From NCBI GenBank assembly GCA_023410445.1, contig JAEYPT010000001.1:372001-436000 (forward strand): a DNA stretch of 64,000 bases. The letters run 5' to 3'. This document shows positions 1 to 9,098 of this stretch, piece after piece. Both the position numbers and the translations under genes were made by a program. Numbering within the stretch: the first letter of the stretch is position 1; each line of letters begins with the position of its first letter. This stretch comes from Bacillota bacterium (GTDB lineage Bacteria; Bacillota; Clostridia; Oscillospirales; Acutalibacteraceae). Below the pieces are notes generated by a model. It did not search any database. It was not told the origin of the DNA and saw only the letters and a list, made by a program, of their open reading frames with translations.

Positions 1-510
1 AATATCGCCTACCTTTATCTGGAGAACGGCGTCGGCGGCGCGGTGTTCATCAACGGTGCCCAATATTACGGAAAAAACAAAAGAAGCGGTGAATTCGGCC
101 ACATGTGCGTGGAGCCGGGCGGGCTGCTTTGCAGCTGCGGGAAACGGGGATGTCTGGAAGCTTACTGTTCCGCCCTTCGCATCAGCGCAAAAATCGGCAT
201 TTCCATTGAGGAGTTTTTTGACGGGCTCAAACAGGGGAATCGAGAATACCGGCTCCTTTGGGAAGACCTTCTGGAACATTTGGCGATCGGGATTAACAAC
301 ATTCACATGGCGCTGGACTGTGACGTCGTTCTGGGCGGATTCCTGTCCCAGTACCTGGAGCCCTATATGCCGGAGCTGAAACGCAAGGTGGCGCAAAAGG
401 ATACCTTTGATGAGAGCTCGGAATACCTCAGACTTGGTCGATATCCGCGAAAAGCAAACATGATGGGCGTTGCCTGGTACTATATTAAGAAATATATCGA
501 AAGTGTCTGA
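1..510 (+). CDS. ROK family protein, C-terminal part (cut by window start)
   Basis: The reading frame is open from the first base, so this is the C-terminal about 169 residues of a larger protein. It shows the ROK glycine-rich nucleotide/sugar region followed by the Cys-rich zinc signature CGKRGCLEAYCS (near bases 130-175). ROK proteins are sugar kinases or sugar-responsive repressors. The missing N-terminus, which would hold a helix-turn-helix in a repressor, prevents a choice. The sugar ABC importer directly downstream and a second ROK repressor at 5534-6652 favour a regulator of pentose/hexose uptake (inference). Confidence 0.85.
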   Translation, partial: NIAYLYLENGVGGAVFINGAQYYGKNKRSGEFGHMCVEPGGLLCSCGKRGCLEAYCSALRISAKIGISIEEFFDGLKQGNREYRLLWEDLLEHLAIGINNIHMALDCDVVLGGFLSQYLEPYMPELKRKVAQKDTFDESSEYLRLGRYPRKANMMGVAWYYIKKYIESV

Positions 511-887
511 TTTGTATTTGTTCCTAAATTGGCATTTTATTTATTGGGAATAATGACTAAAAATAGAAAACTGCACAGAAATATATTGACTTTACTGCCT
601 ATTCGTTATATGATTTAGACACTTAAATAAATATCATTTATAAAAGTTCAGTTGTTTACTAAATTTGGAAAATCCTCGGTTGTTCCTTCCGGGAACGCCG
701 TGTGATGAGCGATTTCTTTGTTCCTTTATTTTCGCTTGATTTTTCTTTCGTTTGTGCGTACTTGTTCCTGGTCTCTGTGACACACAGCCGAAGGGAAATC
801 TGATAGATTCAGAACCCAGACGAGGCATCTTGTCTCTCCGGGCTTTGCAATCAATTACACAGGAAAACTGTAAGGAGGAAAGTATTG
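511..887 (+). promoter_or_regulatory. Promoter and long leader of the sugar importer operon
   Basis: A near-consensus sigma-A promoter is visible: TTGACT at 586-591, 17-base spacer, TATGAT at 609-614. This leaves a leader of about 265 bases before the importer gene, which has an excellent site AAGGAGG at 872-878. No gene is seen in the stretch. The length of the leader leaves room for repressor sites or RNA structure, but I could not identify a known riboswitch or a clear ROK operator. Confidence 0.6.
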
Positions 888-2105
888 ATGAGAAAACTAA
901 TTGCAGCTGTATTGGCCTGTATGATGACGGTATCCATGGTGGCCTGCAGCAACGGATCCACTGGGGGTCAAAGTTCGGCGGCGGCAGCGCCTGCAAGTTC
1001 TGAGGCCGCGGCAAGTGCGGCAGCACCGGCATCGTCTGCGGCATCTACGGCAGCAGCCAGCGGAAAGAAAGTCGGTATTTCCATGCCGACAAAATCCCTG
1101 GAACGTTGGAACCGCGATGGTTCTTACCTGCAGGATCAGTTCAAGAACAAGGGCTGCAGCGTAGAACTTACCTATTCCGACAATAAGATCGACCAGCAGG
1201 TAAAGGATATTGAGAACCTGATTGCCGACAAGGTGGACCTCCTTGTTGTGGCAGCCATCGACGGCGATTCCCTTTCCAATGTTCTGAATACCGCCAAGAG
1301 TGCGAATATCCCGGTTATTTCTTACGACCGTCTGATCATGAACACCGACGCGATCAGCTATTATGTGTCGTTCGATAACTTCAAGGTTGGTCAGTTGCAG
1401 GGCCAGTTCGTTGCTGACAAACTGAACCTGAAGTCGGCTGATAAGTCCAAGCCCTACAACATCGAATTCACCGCGGGCGATCCTGCCGATAACAATGCGA
1501 CCTTCTTCTTCAACGGTGCTATGGATGTGCTGAAGCCGTACATAGACAACGGCGTCCTGAAGATTCCTTCGGGCCAGAAGACATTCCAGCAGGTTGCAAC
1601 GAAGGATTGGGATACCAAGAACGCAATGAACCGTATGCAGAACATTCTGGGCTCCTTCTATTCCAATGGCAAGACTTCGCTGGATGTTGCTCTTTGCTCC
1701 AACGACTCCACTGCATTGGGCGTAACCCAGGCAATCGGTTCCGACTATAAGGGCACCAACACCCCGATCATCACCGGCCAGGACGGCGACGAAGCGAACC
1801 TTGCAAATATCATTGACGGCAAACAGTCCATGACGGTTTACAAGGCTGTTGCGAACGAAGCAGTTGCCACGCTTGACATCGGTATGGCTATGCTGGGCGG
1901 CCAGAAGCCGGACGAAGGCATCATCAAGTCTGCTGGCTGGAAATTTGACTGCTCCTATGATACGAAGTCCTACAACAACAAAAAAGGCATTGTTCCTTCC
2001 TATCTGCTTGTCCCGACTGTCGTAACCAAAGACAACATTCAGAAAGAACTTGTTGACACTGGCTACTACACGATGGATGGCAAATATCCGAAGGCAAAGA
2101 AATAA
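888..2105 (+). CDS. chvE: Multiple-monosaccharide ABC transporter, substrate-binding lipoprotein (ChvE-like)
   Basis: Extracellular binding protein that delivers monosaccharides (xylose, arabinose, galactose or glucose type) to the importer encoded next. The 405-residue product starts with a lipoprotein signal peptide whose lipobox ends at Cys20 (SMVAC), followed by an Ala/Ser-rich linker to about residue 60 and then a periplasmic-binding-protein type I fold. I chose ATG 888, 9 bases after AAGGAGG, rather than the TTG one codon upstream. The gene is first of three in a row and is followed by a hairpin that may leave the binding protein in excess over the membrane parts. The exact sugar cannot be read from sequence. 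Confidence 0.9.
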   Translation: MRKLIAAVLACMMTVSMVACSNGSTGGQSSAAAAPASSEAAASAAAPASSAASTAAASGKKVGISMPTKSLERWNRDGSYLQDQFKNKGCSVELTYSDNKIDQQVKDIENLIADKVDLLVVAAIDGDSLSNVLNTAKSANIPVISYDRLIMNTDAISYYVSFDNFKVGQLQGQFVADKLNLKSADKSKPYNIEFTAGDPADNNATFFFNGAMDVLKPYIDNGVLKIPSGQKTFQQVATKDWDTKNAMNRMQNILGSFYSNGKTSLDVALCSNDSTALGVTQAIGSDYKGTNTPIITGQDGDEANLANIIDGKQSMTVYKAVANEAVATLDIGMAMLGGQKPDEGIIKSAGWKFDCSYDTKSYNNKKGIVPSYLLVPTVVTKDNIQKELVDTGYYTMDGKYPKAKK

Positions 2106-2121
2106 TAGCAAACGGCTTGTA

Positions 2122-2158
2122 CGGGCGGGGTTGTTCAGCCCCGCCCGCTCTTTCGTTT
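2122..2158 (+). terminator. Intercistronic hairpin between binding protein and ATPase
   Basis: A 9-bp GC stem (CGGGCGGGG 2122-2130 with CCCCGCCCG 2139-2147) is followed by the T-rich run CTCTTTCGTTT. It probably acts as a partial terminator or mRNA stabiliser. This is commonly seen after binding-protein genes in importer operons. Confidence 0.65.
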
Positions 2159-2201
2159 ATGAAAGCCGTTATGAAAATACACAGTTCAAGGGGGCATTGA
2201 C

Positions 2202-3767
2202 TTGCCAGACAATATTTTAGCTATGCAGAGCATTACAAAATTGTATCCCGGTGTCAAAGCATTGGATAATGTGAATCTGGAAGTGCAGCGCGGTGAGATT
2301 CATGCACTGGTCGGAGAAAACGGCGCCGGCAAATCAACCCTGATGAATGTTTTAAGTGGAACCATTCCATTCGGCGAATATGAGGGAACAATCCTCTTTA
2401 ACGGTTCGGAATGCCAGTTTAAACGCATTCATGACAGTGAAAAGCTTGGTATCGTCATTATCCATCAGGAATTGGCCCTGATTCCGGAGCTTTCCATTGG
2501 CGAGAATATGTTTCTTGGAAATGAGCGCAACGGAAAGTTTGGTATCGATTGGAACGAGACTTACAGTCAGGCAACGAAACACCTGGAAGAGGTGGGCCTG
2601 AAAGACAAGGCCACAACCCTCATCAAGGATATCGGCACCGGAAAGCAGCAGCTGGTCGAAATAGCGAAGGCGCTGTCCAAAAATGTAAAGCTGCTCATTT
2701 TGGACGAACCGACCTCTTCCCTGAATGAAGAAGATTCAAAAATGCTTTTGGACATGTTGCTGCAGTTTAAAAAGCAGGGCATGACTTCCATCATCATCTC
2801 ACATAAACTGTCCGAAGTCGCATACGTCGCAGACAGGATCACCGTACTGCGCGACGGCTCGACGATCGAGACCATCGACAACAAAGACCGCACCATTGAT
2901 GAAGACCGTATTATCAAAGGAATGGTCGGACGTGAACTGACAAACCGTTTCCCTGCAAGAGAGCATAAGATCAGCGACGAAATTGTGCTGGACGTGAAAA
3001 ACTGGTCCGTTCATCACCCGGTTTACACCGAAAAGCAGGTGGTAAACAACGTCAGTTTCCATGTACATAAGGGTGAGATCGTCGGATTTTCCGGACTGCA
3101 GGGCGCCGGCCGTACCGAGCTTGCTATGTCGCTGTTCGGGAAGAGCTATGGCAGCGGCATTTCCGGTCAGGAGTTCCTCAAAGGCAATGAGGTGAACCTG
3201 AAAACGGAGGAGGAAGCCATCGAACATGGCCTCGCCTACGTAACCGAGGACCGGAAAACCAACGGGCTGGTTTTGATTGACACGATTGCCAAGAACACCA
3301 CAATGGCGCGGCTGGAAAAGATCTGCGACAAACGGGGCATTATCGATGTCGGTATGGAAAACCACGTTGCGGAAAAGTATGTAAAAGTAATGAATACCAA
3401 AACGCCCACCGTGCACCAGCTGGTTGGAAACCTGTCGGGCGGAAATCAGCAGAAGGTATTGCTTGCCAAGTGGATGTTTGCGGACCCGGACGTCCTGATT
3501 CTGGATGAACCTACCCGCGGTATCGATGTTGGGGCAAAGTATGAAATTTACTGTATCATGAACGACATGGTCGCGCAGGGAAAATCGGTTGTTATGATTT
3601 CCTCCGAGCTGCCGGAGCTTCTGGGAATGTGTGACAGAATTTACGTCATGAACGAAGGTTCCCTGGTTGCCGAAATGAGCAGCGACGAAGCCACGCAGGA
3701 GAAGATTATGAGCGCCATTCTCCATTCCGATAAAAAGGGCATTTCAGATGAACAAAAGGACGCGTAG
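2202..3767 (+). CDS. mmsA: Multiple-monosaccharide ABC transporter, double ATPase subunit
   Basis: Energises sugar import at the inner face of the membrane. The 521-residue protein has two ABC domains. The first has Walker A GENGAGKST (about residues 39-47) and Walker B LLILDEPTSSL. The second has the degenerate Walker A typical of sugar importers (GLQGAGRTE) but a full signature LSGGNQQK and Walker B VLILDEPTRGID. The start is TTG 2202, preceded by AAGGGGGC with about 7 bases spacing. The first ATG (2223) would trim the conserved N-terminal strand. The stop is 11 bases before the permease start. Confidence 0.92.
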   Translation: MPDNILAMQSITKLYPGVKALDNVNLEVQRGEIHALVGENGAGKSTLMNVLSGTIPFGEYEGTILFNGSECQFKRIHDSEKLGIVIIHQELALIPELSIGENMFLGNERNGKFGIDWNETYSQATKHLEEVGLKDKATTLIKDIGTGKQQLVEIAKALSKNVKLLILDEPTSSLNEEDSKMLLDMLLQFKKQGMTSIIISHKLSEVAYVADRITVLRDGSTIETIDNKDRTIDEDRIIKGMVGRELTNRFPAREHKISDEIVLDVKNWSVHHPVYTEKQVVNNVSFHVHKGEIVGFSGLQGAGRTELAMSLFGKSYGSGISGQEFLKGNEVNLKTEEEAIEHGLAYVTEDRKTNGLVLIDTIAKNTTMARLEKICDKRGIIDVGMENHVAEKYVKVMNTKTPTVHQLVGNLSGGNQQKVLLAKWMFADPDVLILDEPTRGIDVGAKYEIYCIMNDMVAQGKSVVMISSELPELLGMCDRIYVMNEGSLVAEMSSDEATQEKIMSAILHSDKKGISDEQKDA

Positions 3768-3778
3768 GAGGCAGAAGC

Positions 3779-4942
3779 ATGACAAAGGCATCTTCTATTA
3801 TTAAAAAGTATACAATGACCATTGCACTGGTTGTGGTCTTCATTTTCTTCACATTTTTGACGAACGGCAGACTGATCTACGCCCAGAACATTTCCAATCT
3901 GCTTCTGCAGAACGCGTACGTTCTGGTTATGGCATGCGGCATGCTGCTGTGCATTCTGACCGGCGGTAACGTCGACCTTTCGGTTGGCGCAACGCTTTGC
4001 CTTGTGGGCGCGGTTGCTGCACAGTTGATGGATCAGAACTCCATGGGCGCACTGCCCACGATCATCATTGCTATGGTGATTGCAGCTGTGATCGGCATCT
4101 GGCAGGGCTTCTGGATCGGCTATATCCACATCCCTCCGTTTATTGCAACTCTGGCAGGCATGTTCCTGTTCCGTGGTCTTGGCCGTGTTGTTCTGGCCTC
4201 CAAAACCGTCAATATTCAGAATGAGCAGTTCCTCAATACCTTCATTTCCTATGTTGACGTTCCCGGTATGGATAACAAGCTTTTCCATTTGTCGGCGATC
4301 ATTGTCGGCGTAGTGGTGGCAGTTCTGCTGACTGTGCTGATGCTGTCCAGCCGCGCAAAAAAGATCAAGAAAAACTATTCGGTTGATTCACTTGTGTCCA
4401 CCCTGGTTAAGATCATCATTATCGATATCCTGATTATCGCGTATAGCTGGGAGCTTGCCAACTACAAGGGCATTCCGGTTATGCTTCTCTGGATTCTTCT
4501 GGTAGTACTGATCTTTGCGTTTATTACGATGAAAACCGCATTCGGTCGTTATTTCTATGCAGTCGGCGGCAACGAAAAGGCTGCGAAACTGTCCGGTATT
4601 GACCCGAGGCGTGTCTATTTCTGGGCTTACTTCCTCATGAGCGTATTGGCCGGCTTCTCCGGCTTGCTGGTGGCGGCCCGCATCGGTTCCGTCGACGGCA
4701 ACATGGGTAACTCCTACGAAATGGATGCAATCGCTGCGTGCTTCATCGGCGGCGCATCTGCTTACGGCGGTTCCGGTACGGTCTCCGGTATCATGATCGG
4801 CGCTATTCTGCTCGGTGTTATGAACCAGGGCATGTCGATCTACGGACTTCCGGACGAATGGCAGTATGTTGTTAAAGGCGCCGTACTTCTGGCGGCCGTT
4901 ATCTTTGATGTCGTTTCGAACCATAAGGTTGGCAAGCAATAA
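3779..4942 (+). CDS. mmsB: Multiple-monosaccharide ABC transporter, permease subunit
   Basis: Membrane channel of the importer, 387 residues, with about ten hydrophobic segments and a charged loop near residues 185-205 (many Lys), which is characteristic of the GguB/MmsB branch rather than the shorter XylH/RbsC permeases. ATG 3779 follows TAGGAGG. It is the last gene of the three-gene importer operon. The ROK regulators on both sides are the likely controllers (inference). Confidence 0.92.
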   Translation: MTKASSIIKKYTMTIALVVVFIFFTFLTNGRLIYAQNISNLLLQNAYVLVMACGMLLCILTGGNVDLSVGATLCLVGAVAAQLMDQNSMGALPTIIIAMVIAAVIGIWQGFWIGYIHIPPFIATLAGMFLFRGLGRVVLASKTVNIQNEQFLNTFISYVDVPGMDNKLFHLSAIIVGVVVAVLLTVLMLSSRAKKIKKNYSVDSLVSTLVKIIIIDILIIAYSWELANYKGIPVMLLWILLVVLIFAFITMKTAFGRYFYAVGGNEKAAKLSGIDPRRVYFWAYFLMSVLAGFSGLLVAARIGSVDGNMGNSYEMDAIAACFIGGASAYGGSGTVSGIMIGAILLGVMNQGMSIYGLPDEWQYVVKGAVLLAAVIFDVVSNHKVGKQ

Positions 4943-5159
4943 GGCTGACCGGTTTGTAACGCGTTTGGAAGACAGATCCGTGAGGAAGGGTTTCCGCGGC
5001 GGGCGCGTCGCGCTGCAGGTGTTTCCCCGATCATTGTTGGGATATGCACCCGGGTGCGATGCACGCACTGCCCGCCGTTAGTCGGTTCCCACTCCGGTGT
5101 GCAACAATGGATTTTTTCGGCGTTCCCTTGGGTGCGCTTGAAAATCGGGAGGCAAATAT
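4943..5159. other. Intergenic stretch without a recognised element
   Basis: 217 bases of GC-rich non-coding DNA between the permease and a small membrane-protein gene. It contains several short inverted GC-rich segments (around 4995-5015 and 5045-5080) but no clear U-tract terminator or promoter that I can support. Confidence 0.4.
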
Positions 5160-5444
5160 ATGCAGGCGCAATCGGAGGAACTCCGTGCAAAGAAAAAGAA
5201 TGCCAGAATCAAGCTGACTCTGCGCATCCTGGTTGCTCTTTATATTCTGTATCTGACCAAAGGAATCATCTTCGCGGAGATGAACCACACAAGTTCCCTG
5301 CCGCTCTGGGTTACTGTGCTTGTGAGCTGTGTTTTCGTTCTGGCCTCCGTACTGTTCGGAATTTACGCATGGCGGGAATACAAAAAGTCGTTTGCCGGTA
5401 CGGCAAGTGAAGAGAAACCGGAATCCCCCGAGAACAACGGCTAG
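5160..5444 (+). CDS. Small two-helix membrane protein of unknown function
   Basis: 94 residues with a charged N-terminus rich in Lys/Arg, two hydrophobic segments (about residues 19-40 and 48-70) and a charged tail with many Glu/Lys. ATG 5160 is preceded by GGGAGGC. I do not recognise a family. It lies downstream of the sugar permease on the same strand, so it may be co-transcribed, but the 217-base gap makes that uncertain. Confidence 0.65.
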   Translation: MQAQSEELRAKKKNARIKLTLRILVALYILYLTKGIIFAEMNHTSSLPLWVTVLVSCVFVLASVLFGIYAWREYKKSFAGTASEEKPESPENNG

Positions 5445-5487
5445 AGTCTTCCAACACGATTGACCGAGAGATAAATTGCTATTAGCG

Positions 5488-5532
5488 AACGCCGATTCAT
5501 TGCCCGGAATGGGGCCTGATCGGCGCAATTCT
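5488..5532. terminator. Convergent hairpin between the small membrane gene and the ROK gene
   Basis: An imperfect inverted repeat pairs GCCGAT near 5490 with ATCGGC near 5518 and contains an inner GCCC/GGGC stem. On the plus strand it is followed by a T-rich stretch (ATTCTTTTAATC). It lies between convergent genes, so it could serve both. Confidence 0.5.
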
Positions 5533-5533
5533 T

Positions 5534-6652
5534 TTAATCATTGAGAAATGAATCGATCTGCTGGAGCGCGGCGCCGACGGCGCTCGCTTTGTCATTGAAT
5601 TTGCTGAAATGAAGATAGTCCGACTTTCCTCCGAAGGAATGCAGCGCAAGCAGCTTTTCCATAAGGGTGTCGGAGTATTTTTCCAGATAGCGGTCAATTT
5701 CACCGCCAATAATAATCTCGGCGTCAAAAATGGTGCGGATATTGTTAATACCCGTGGCAAGATAATCCAGGTAAATGTCCCATTTTTGTTTGCAGTATTG
5801 GTTTCCCATTTCAAGCGCTTCGAAGAAATCATCAACGTCTTCAAAATTCGGTTCCGTTAAAACTTTGGTGGAGCAGTATGCCTCCAGGCAGCCCTTTTTC
5901 CCACAGTTGCATGGCAGTCCGTTCTGTACAATCGTCATGTGGCCGAATTCTCCGGAGTACCCGCTTATGCCGTTATAAAGTTTATTGTCAATGATAATTG
6001 CCCCGCCGACGCCTTTGTTGATGGAAAGGAAGACAGCGCTTTCCACTTCATCCATTTTCCAGATTTCCGCAAGGCCCGCCAGATTTGCTTCATTGTTGAC
6101 CATAACGGGGTAGGGGATATGTTTTTTCAGGCTGTCGATTGAAAGACCTTTTACATGCAACGTGGGGCTGTACTCCAGAAGATCGGCTTTTGTGTTTACC
6201 AATCCGGGAACAGCGATGCCGACCCCGAGGAGTTTGCTGAGGTCAACGTGATTTTCCTGCAGAAAAAGGTTTAAATCTTCGGCTAAGGCCTTGAAATAGT
6301 CATCGTCGTTCCGGAACGGTTCACGTATCTTTTTATAGAACAGCACGTCTTCTCCGAGGTCGATTACCACAAAGCGGAGATGGTTCTGCGTAATTTCAAT
6401 TCCGCAGGAGAGCCGGGCGCCGTAGGCCAGCGAGTTGATAACCGGTTTTCTTCCGCCGGAAGATTTCAGGGTTCCTGACTTTGTAACCAGACCGCGCTTT
6501 TCCAGATCTTTCAGAATCAGGGACACCGTCGGCATGCTCAGACTCAAAGAATCGGCAATGTTCTGTTTGGTTGCCCCATTATTAGAATAAAGAAAATTCA
6601 TGATTCTGTTTTTGTTTACATCTCTTACCTGAAGATTATTCAAACCGAACAC
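5534..6652 (-). CDS. ROK family transcriptional repressor (XylR-like)
   Basis: 372-residue sugar-responsive repressor. Residues about 10-70 form a winged helix-turn-helix (the segment with KQNIADSLSLSMPTVSLIL), followed by a ROK sugar-binding domain with the zinc signature CGKKGCLEAYCS near residue 250. The start is GTG 6652; the ribosome site (AAAAGG) is close, so the start is moderately certain. It is transcribed away from the DUF4867-xylulokinase operon and towards the importer, as expected for a local regulator of both. A 12-bp palindrome lies just upstream at 6679-6690. Confidence 0.88.
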   Translation of the reverse strand: MFGLNNLQVRDVNKNRIMNFLYSNNGATKQNIADSLSLSMPTVSLILKDLEKRGLVTKSGTLKSSGGRKPVINSLAYGARLSCGIEITQNHLRFVVIDLGEDVLFYKKIREPFRNDDDYFKALAEDLNLFLQENHVDLSKLLGVGIAVPGLVNTKADLLEYSPTLHVKGLSIDSLKKHIPYPVMVNNEANLAGLAEIWKMDEVESAVFLSINKGVGGAIIIDNKLYNGISGYSGEFGHMTIVQNGLPCNCGKKGCLEAYCSTKVLTEPNFEDVDDFFEALEMGNQYCKQKWDIYLDYLATGINNIRTIFDAEIIIGGEIDRYLEKYSDTLMEKLLALHSFGGKSDYLHFSKFNDKASAVGAALQQIDSFLND

Positions 6653-6678
6653 ACCTTTTCCCAGAAATATAATTTTTT

Positions 6679-6690
6679 GGAAATATTTCC
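6679..6690. promoter_or_regulatory. Perfect 12-bp palindrome upstream of the ROK gene, possible operator
   Basis: GGAAATATTTCC is a perfect palindrome located 27 bases before the ROK start codon in the divergent intergenic region. Its position suits an autoregulatory operator, but the assignment is inference. Confidence 0.4.
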
Positions 6691-6826
6691 GCGCTATTTA
6701 CGGATTCTTTTATAAAAATCATAGCACGAATCTGTTCGGTATTCTATATCCTGACTGATTTATTTTTAAGTTTTATATAAGTATTTTATTTTAGTTGGGT
6801 GCGGTGTTTTTTATTCTTTCATGTAG

Positions 6827-6855
6827 TAGACAGAACAGAAGCAAAATGATATTAT
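6827..6855 (+). promoter_or_regulatory. Candidate promoter of the pentose operon
   Basis: TAGACA (6827-6832), 17-base spacer, TATTAT (6850-6855) points at the DUF4867 gene, with about 50 bases to its start codon. Confidence 0.5.
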
Positions 6856-6914
6856 ACTTTATGAAAAGTACTTGCTAAAAGTTATTTTGAACGATTAAAA
6901 GGATAGTGAAAATC

Positions 6915-7553
6915 ATGAGTGAAACAATCGCGGTTCAATCCATCCGGGATGATGCGTTTCGTAAATACGGCAGAGTCGTTTCCGGGTTCGACTGTGCTCC
7001 GCTTTTGAGCCAGTTAAAGAAAACTCCCTGCCCGACGGACGCAACGGTTTATGTGGCTTCCGACCCGGAACTGGAAAAGCTGGATATTTTCAGTGAGCTT
7101 CAGGACCGGGAATTCGGCGGACTTCCGATCGAAGTGGGCTATTGCAACGGCAGCAATTACAAACTCAATGCTCTGGAATATCACCGGAGTTCCGAAATCA
7201 ATATCGCTCAAACGGACCTCATCCTTCTGCTTGGTTCCCTGCAGGACGTAGATGCGAAGGCATTTACCTATGACACCAGTCTGGTGGAAGCGTTCCGCGT
7301 ACCGGCCGGTACCATGGTGGAGCTGTATGCTACGACACTGCACTTTGCTCCGTGCAGTGCATCGCCGGAAGGCTTCCGGGATGCAATCGTTCTTCCGCGC
7401 GATACGAACCTTCCACTTGAAACAAAACCGGCGGCACAGGGGGAAGACGCGCTTCTGTTTGCCAGAAACAAGTGGATGATTGCTCACATTGAATCCGGTC
7501 TGCAGGCGGATGGTGCTTTTGTCGGCCTTCAGGGCTGGAACATTACTGTGTAA
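6915..7553 (+). CDS. DUF4867 family protein
   Basis: 212 residues from ATG 6915; an alternative GTG at 6906 would add three residues. The sequence matches my recollection of the DUF4867 family, which in Clostridia sits beside pentulose kinase and isomerase genes. It contains motifs such as EVGYCNGSNYKLNALEYHRS and ELYATTLHFAPC that look like a small cupin-type metal/sugar-binding fold (inference). No signal peptide is present, so it is cytoplasmic. It may be an accessory epimerase/mutarotase or regulator of the pathway; the function is unproven. It is followed after 21 bases by the xylulokinase gene. Confidence 0.8.
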   Translation: MSETIAVQSIRDDAFRKYGRVVSGFDCAPLLSQLKKTPCPTDATVYVASDPELEKLDIFSELQDREFGGLPIEVGYCNGSNYKLNALEYHRSSEINIAQTDLILLLGSLQDVDAKAFTYDTSLVEAFRVPAGTMVELYATTLHFAPCSASPEGFRDAIVLPRDTNLPLETKPAAQGEDALLFARNKWMIAHIESGLQADGAFVGLQGWNITV

Positions 7554-7574
7554 CGCGGAAACGGAGGAAATACG

Positions 7575-9080
7575 ATGTCTGAAAAATGTGTCCTTGGTAT
7601 TGACGTTGGAACGTCCGGGTGCAAAATTCTTGCTCTGGACGATTCCGGGGTCATTCTGGGTTCCGTTACGGAGGAGTATCCATGCTATGCACCTCAGGAG
7701 GGCTGGTCGGAACAGGACCCTGAGGATTGGTGGAACGGCACGGCACAGGGAATCCGTAAAATCATTCCGCAGCTGAAAGGGAAGACGGTTTGCGCCGTGG
7801 GCCTTTCGGGCCAGATGCACGGTATGGTGGCGCTGGACCGTGAAAATCATGTGGTTCGGCGTGCGATTCTGTGGAACGATCAGCGCACCGGCAAACAGTG
7901 CGATGAGATCACCAAGCTGGCAGGAGGTCCGGACGCTCTTCTTGCTGTAACAAACAATAAGATGCTCACTGGGTACACCGGCGGCAAAATCCTCTGGATG
8001 AAGGAAAACGAACCGGAGAATTATCAGAAGACCGTACATATTGTCAATCCGAAGGATTTTATCCGCCTGAAGCTGACGGGAGAACTTAAAACAGATGTTT
8101 CCGATGCTTCCGGCACGGGATTCTTCTGTGTGAGGGAACGCCGGTGGTCCGAAAATCTGATCCGGAAAACAGGTCTTGACCCGACGATGTTCGTGGAAGC
8201 GGTGGAATCGACGGCTATTTCCGGCTATGTAACGAAAGACGCCGCGGAAAACACCGGCCTGCCCGCCGGAATTCCGGTCGGAGGGGGCGGCGGCGACGCT
8301 GTTATTTCCACAACAGGCCTTGGTCTGGCAAAATCGGGACGGGTTGGAGTAACGGTTGGAACCTCCGGCGTTGTCGCGATGGCGCTTGCCTCTTTTCTTC
8401 CGAATCCCAACGGGATGCTTCAGGTTTTCTGCGGGAATGAACCCGGGTCGTTCAGTGCGATGGGCGTAACCCTCGCCGCGGCCGGTTCCTACCAGTGGTT
8501 CCGGAACGCTCTTGGGCAGTATGAAGTAAGCGAGGCAAAAGAGAAAGGCAAAAGCGCGTTTGCTTTGCTGGATGCCGAGGCGGCTTCCGTTCCTCCGTGC
8601 AGCGAAGGAATGTTCTTCCTCCCGTACCTGTCCGGTGAGCGCGCACCCCTGAACGATCCTTCCGCGCGCGGTGCGTTTCTCGGGGTAACCTCCCGCCACG
8701 GCAAGGGACATTTTGCTCGTGCGGTTCTGGAGGGCGTCGCTTTTTCGCTGCGTCAGGTGTACGAACTGATCGGCGCGAAAGACGCGAGCGAAATCGTCAT
8801 CGCCGGCGGTGGGGCGGCAAGTCCGCTCTGGCGGCAGATTTTCGCAGATGTGTTTAACCTTCCCGTAAGGACCGTGTACGGCAGCGCGGAGGGCGGCTCC
8901 TTCGGGGCAGCTCTGGCGGCGGGCGTGACCGCGGGCATTTGGGGAAGCCTGGAGGAAACCCTACCGCTGATCCGTTCGGAAAGCATGACGGCGCCGATTG
9001 CAGCAAATGTCGCATGCTATGAAGAACACTACGCAAAGTACACGAAATTCTATGATGCTCTGAAATGGAGCTTTCATTAA
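7575..9080 (+). CDS. xylB: Xylulokinase-type FGGY carbohydrate kinase
   Basis: Phosphorylates D-xylulose (or a similar pentulose) with ATP to give the pentose-phosphate-pathway intermediate. The 501-residue protein has the full FGGY layout: N-terminal GIDVGTSGCK phosphate-binding motif, the sugar-contact region GQMHGMV and LWNDQRT, a Gly-rich loop with the predicted catalytic Asp (GGGGGDAV) and the C-terminal ATP-binding segment IAGGGAASPLWRQI. ATG 7575 is preceded by a GGAGG-like site. It lies between the DUF4867 gene and the isomerase-family gene in one operon. FGGY kinases can accept ribulose or other ketoses, so the substrate follows from the unassigned isomerase. Confidence 0.9.
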   Translation: MSEKCVLGIDVGTSGCKILALDDSGVILGSVTEEYPCYAPQEGWSEQDPEDWWNGTAQGIRKIIPQLKGKTVCAVGLSGQMHGMVALDRENHVVRRAILWNDQRTGKQCDEITKLAGGPDALLAVTNNKMLTGYTGGKILWMKENEPENYQKTVHIVNPKDFIRLKLTGELKTDVSDASGTGFFCVRERRWSENLIRKTGLDPTMFVEAVESTAISGYVTKDAAENTGLPAGIPVGGGGGDAVISTTGLGLAKSGRVGVTVGTSGVVAMALASFLPNPNGMLQVFCGNEPGSFSAMGVTLAAAGSYQWFRNALGQYEVSEAKEKGKSAFALLDAEAASVPPCSEGMFFLPYLSGERAPLNDPSARGAFLGVTSRHGKGHFARAVLEGVAFSLRQVYELIGAKDASEIVIAGGGAASPLWRQIFADVFNLPVRTVYGSAEGGSFGAALAAGVTAGIWGSLEETLPLIRSESMTAPIAANVACYEEHYAKYTKFYDALKWSFH

Positions 9081-9098
9081 CAAAGGAGTGCTATTGAA

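Noticed and set aside
897..2111. 404-codon open frame on the minus strand
   Set aside because: It is antisense to the sugar-binding lipoprotein gene, has Cys/Arg-rich nonsense composition and no ribosome site.
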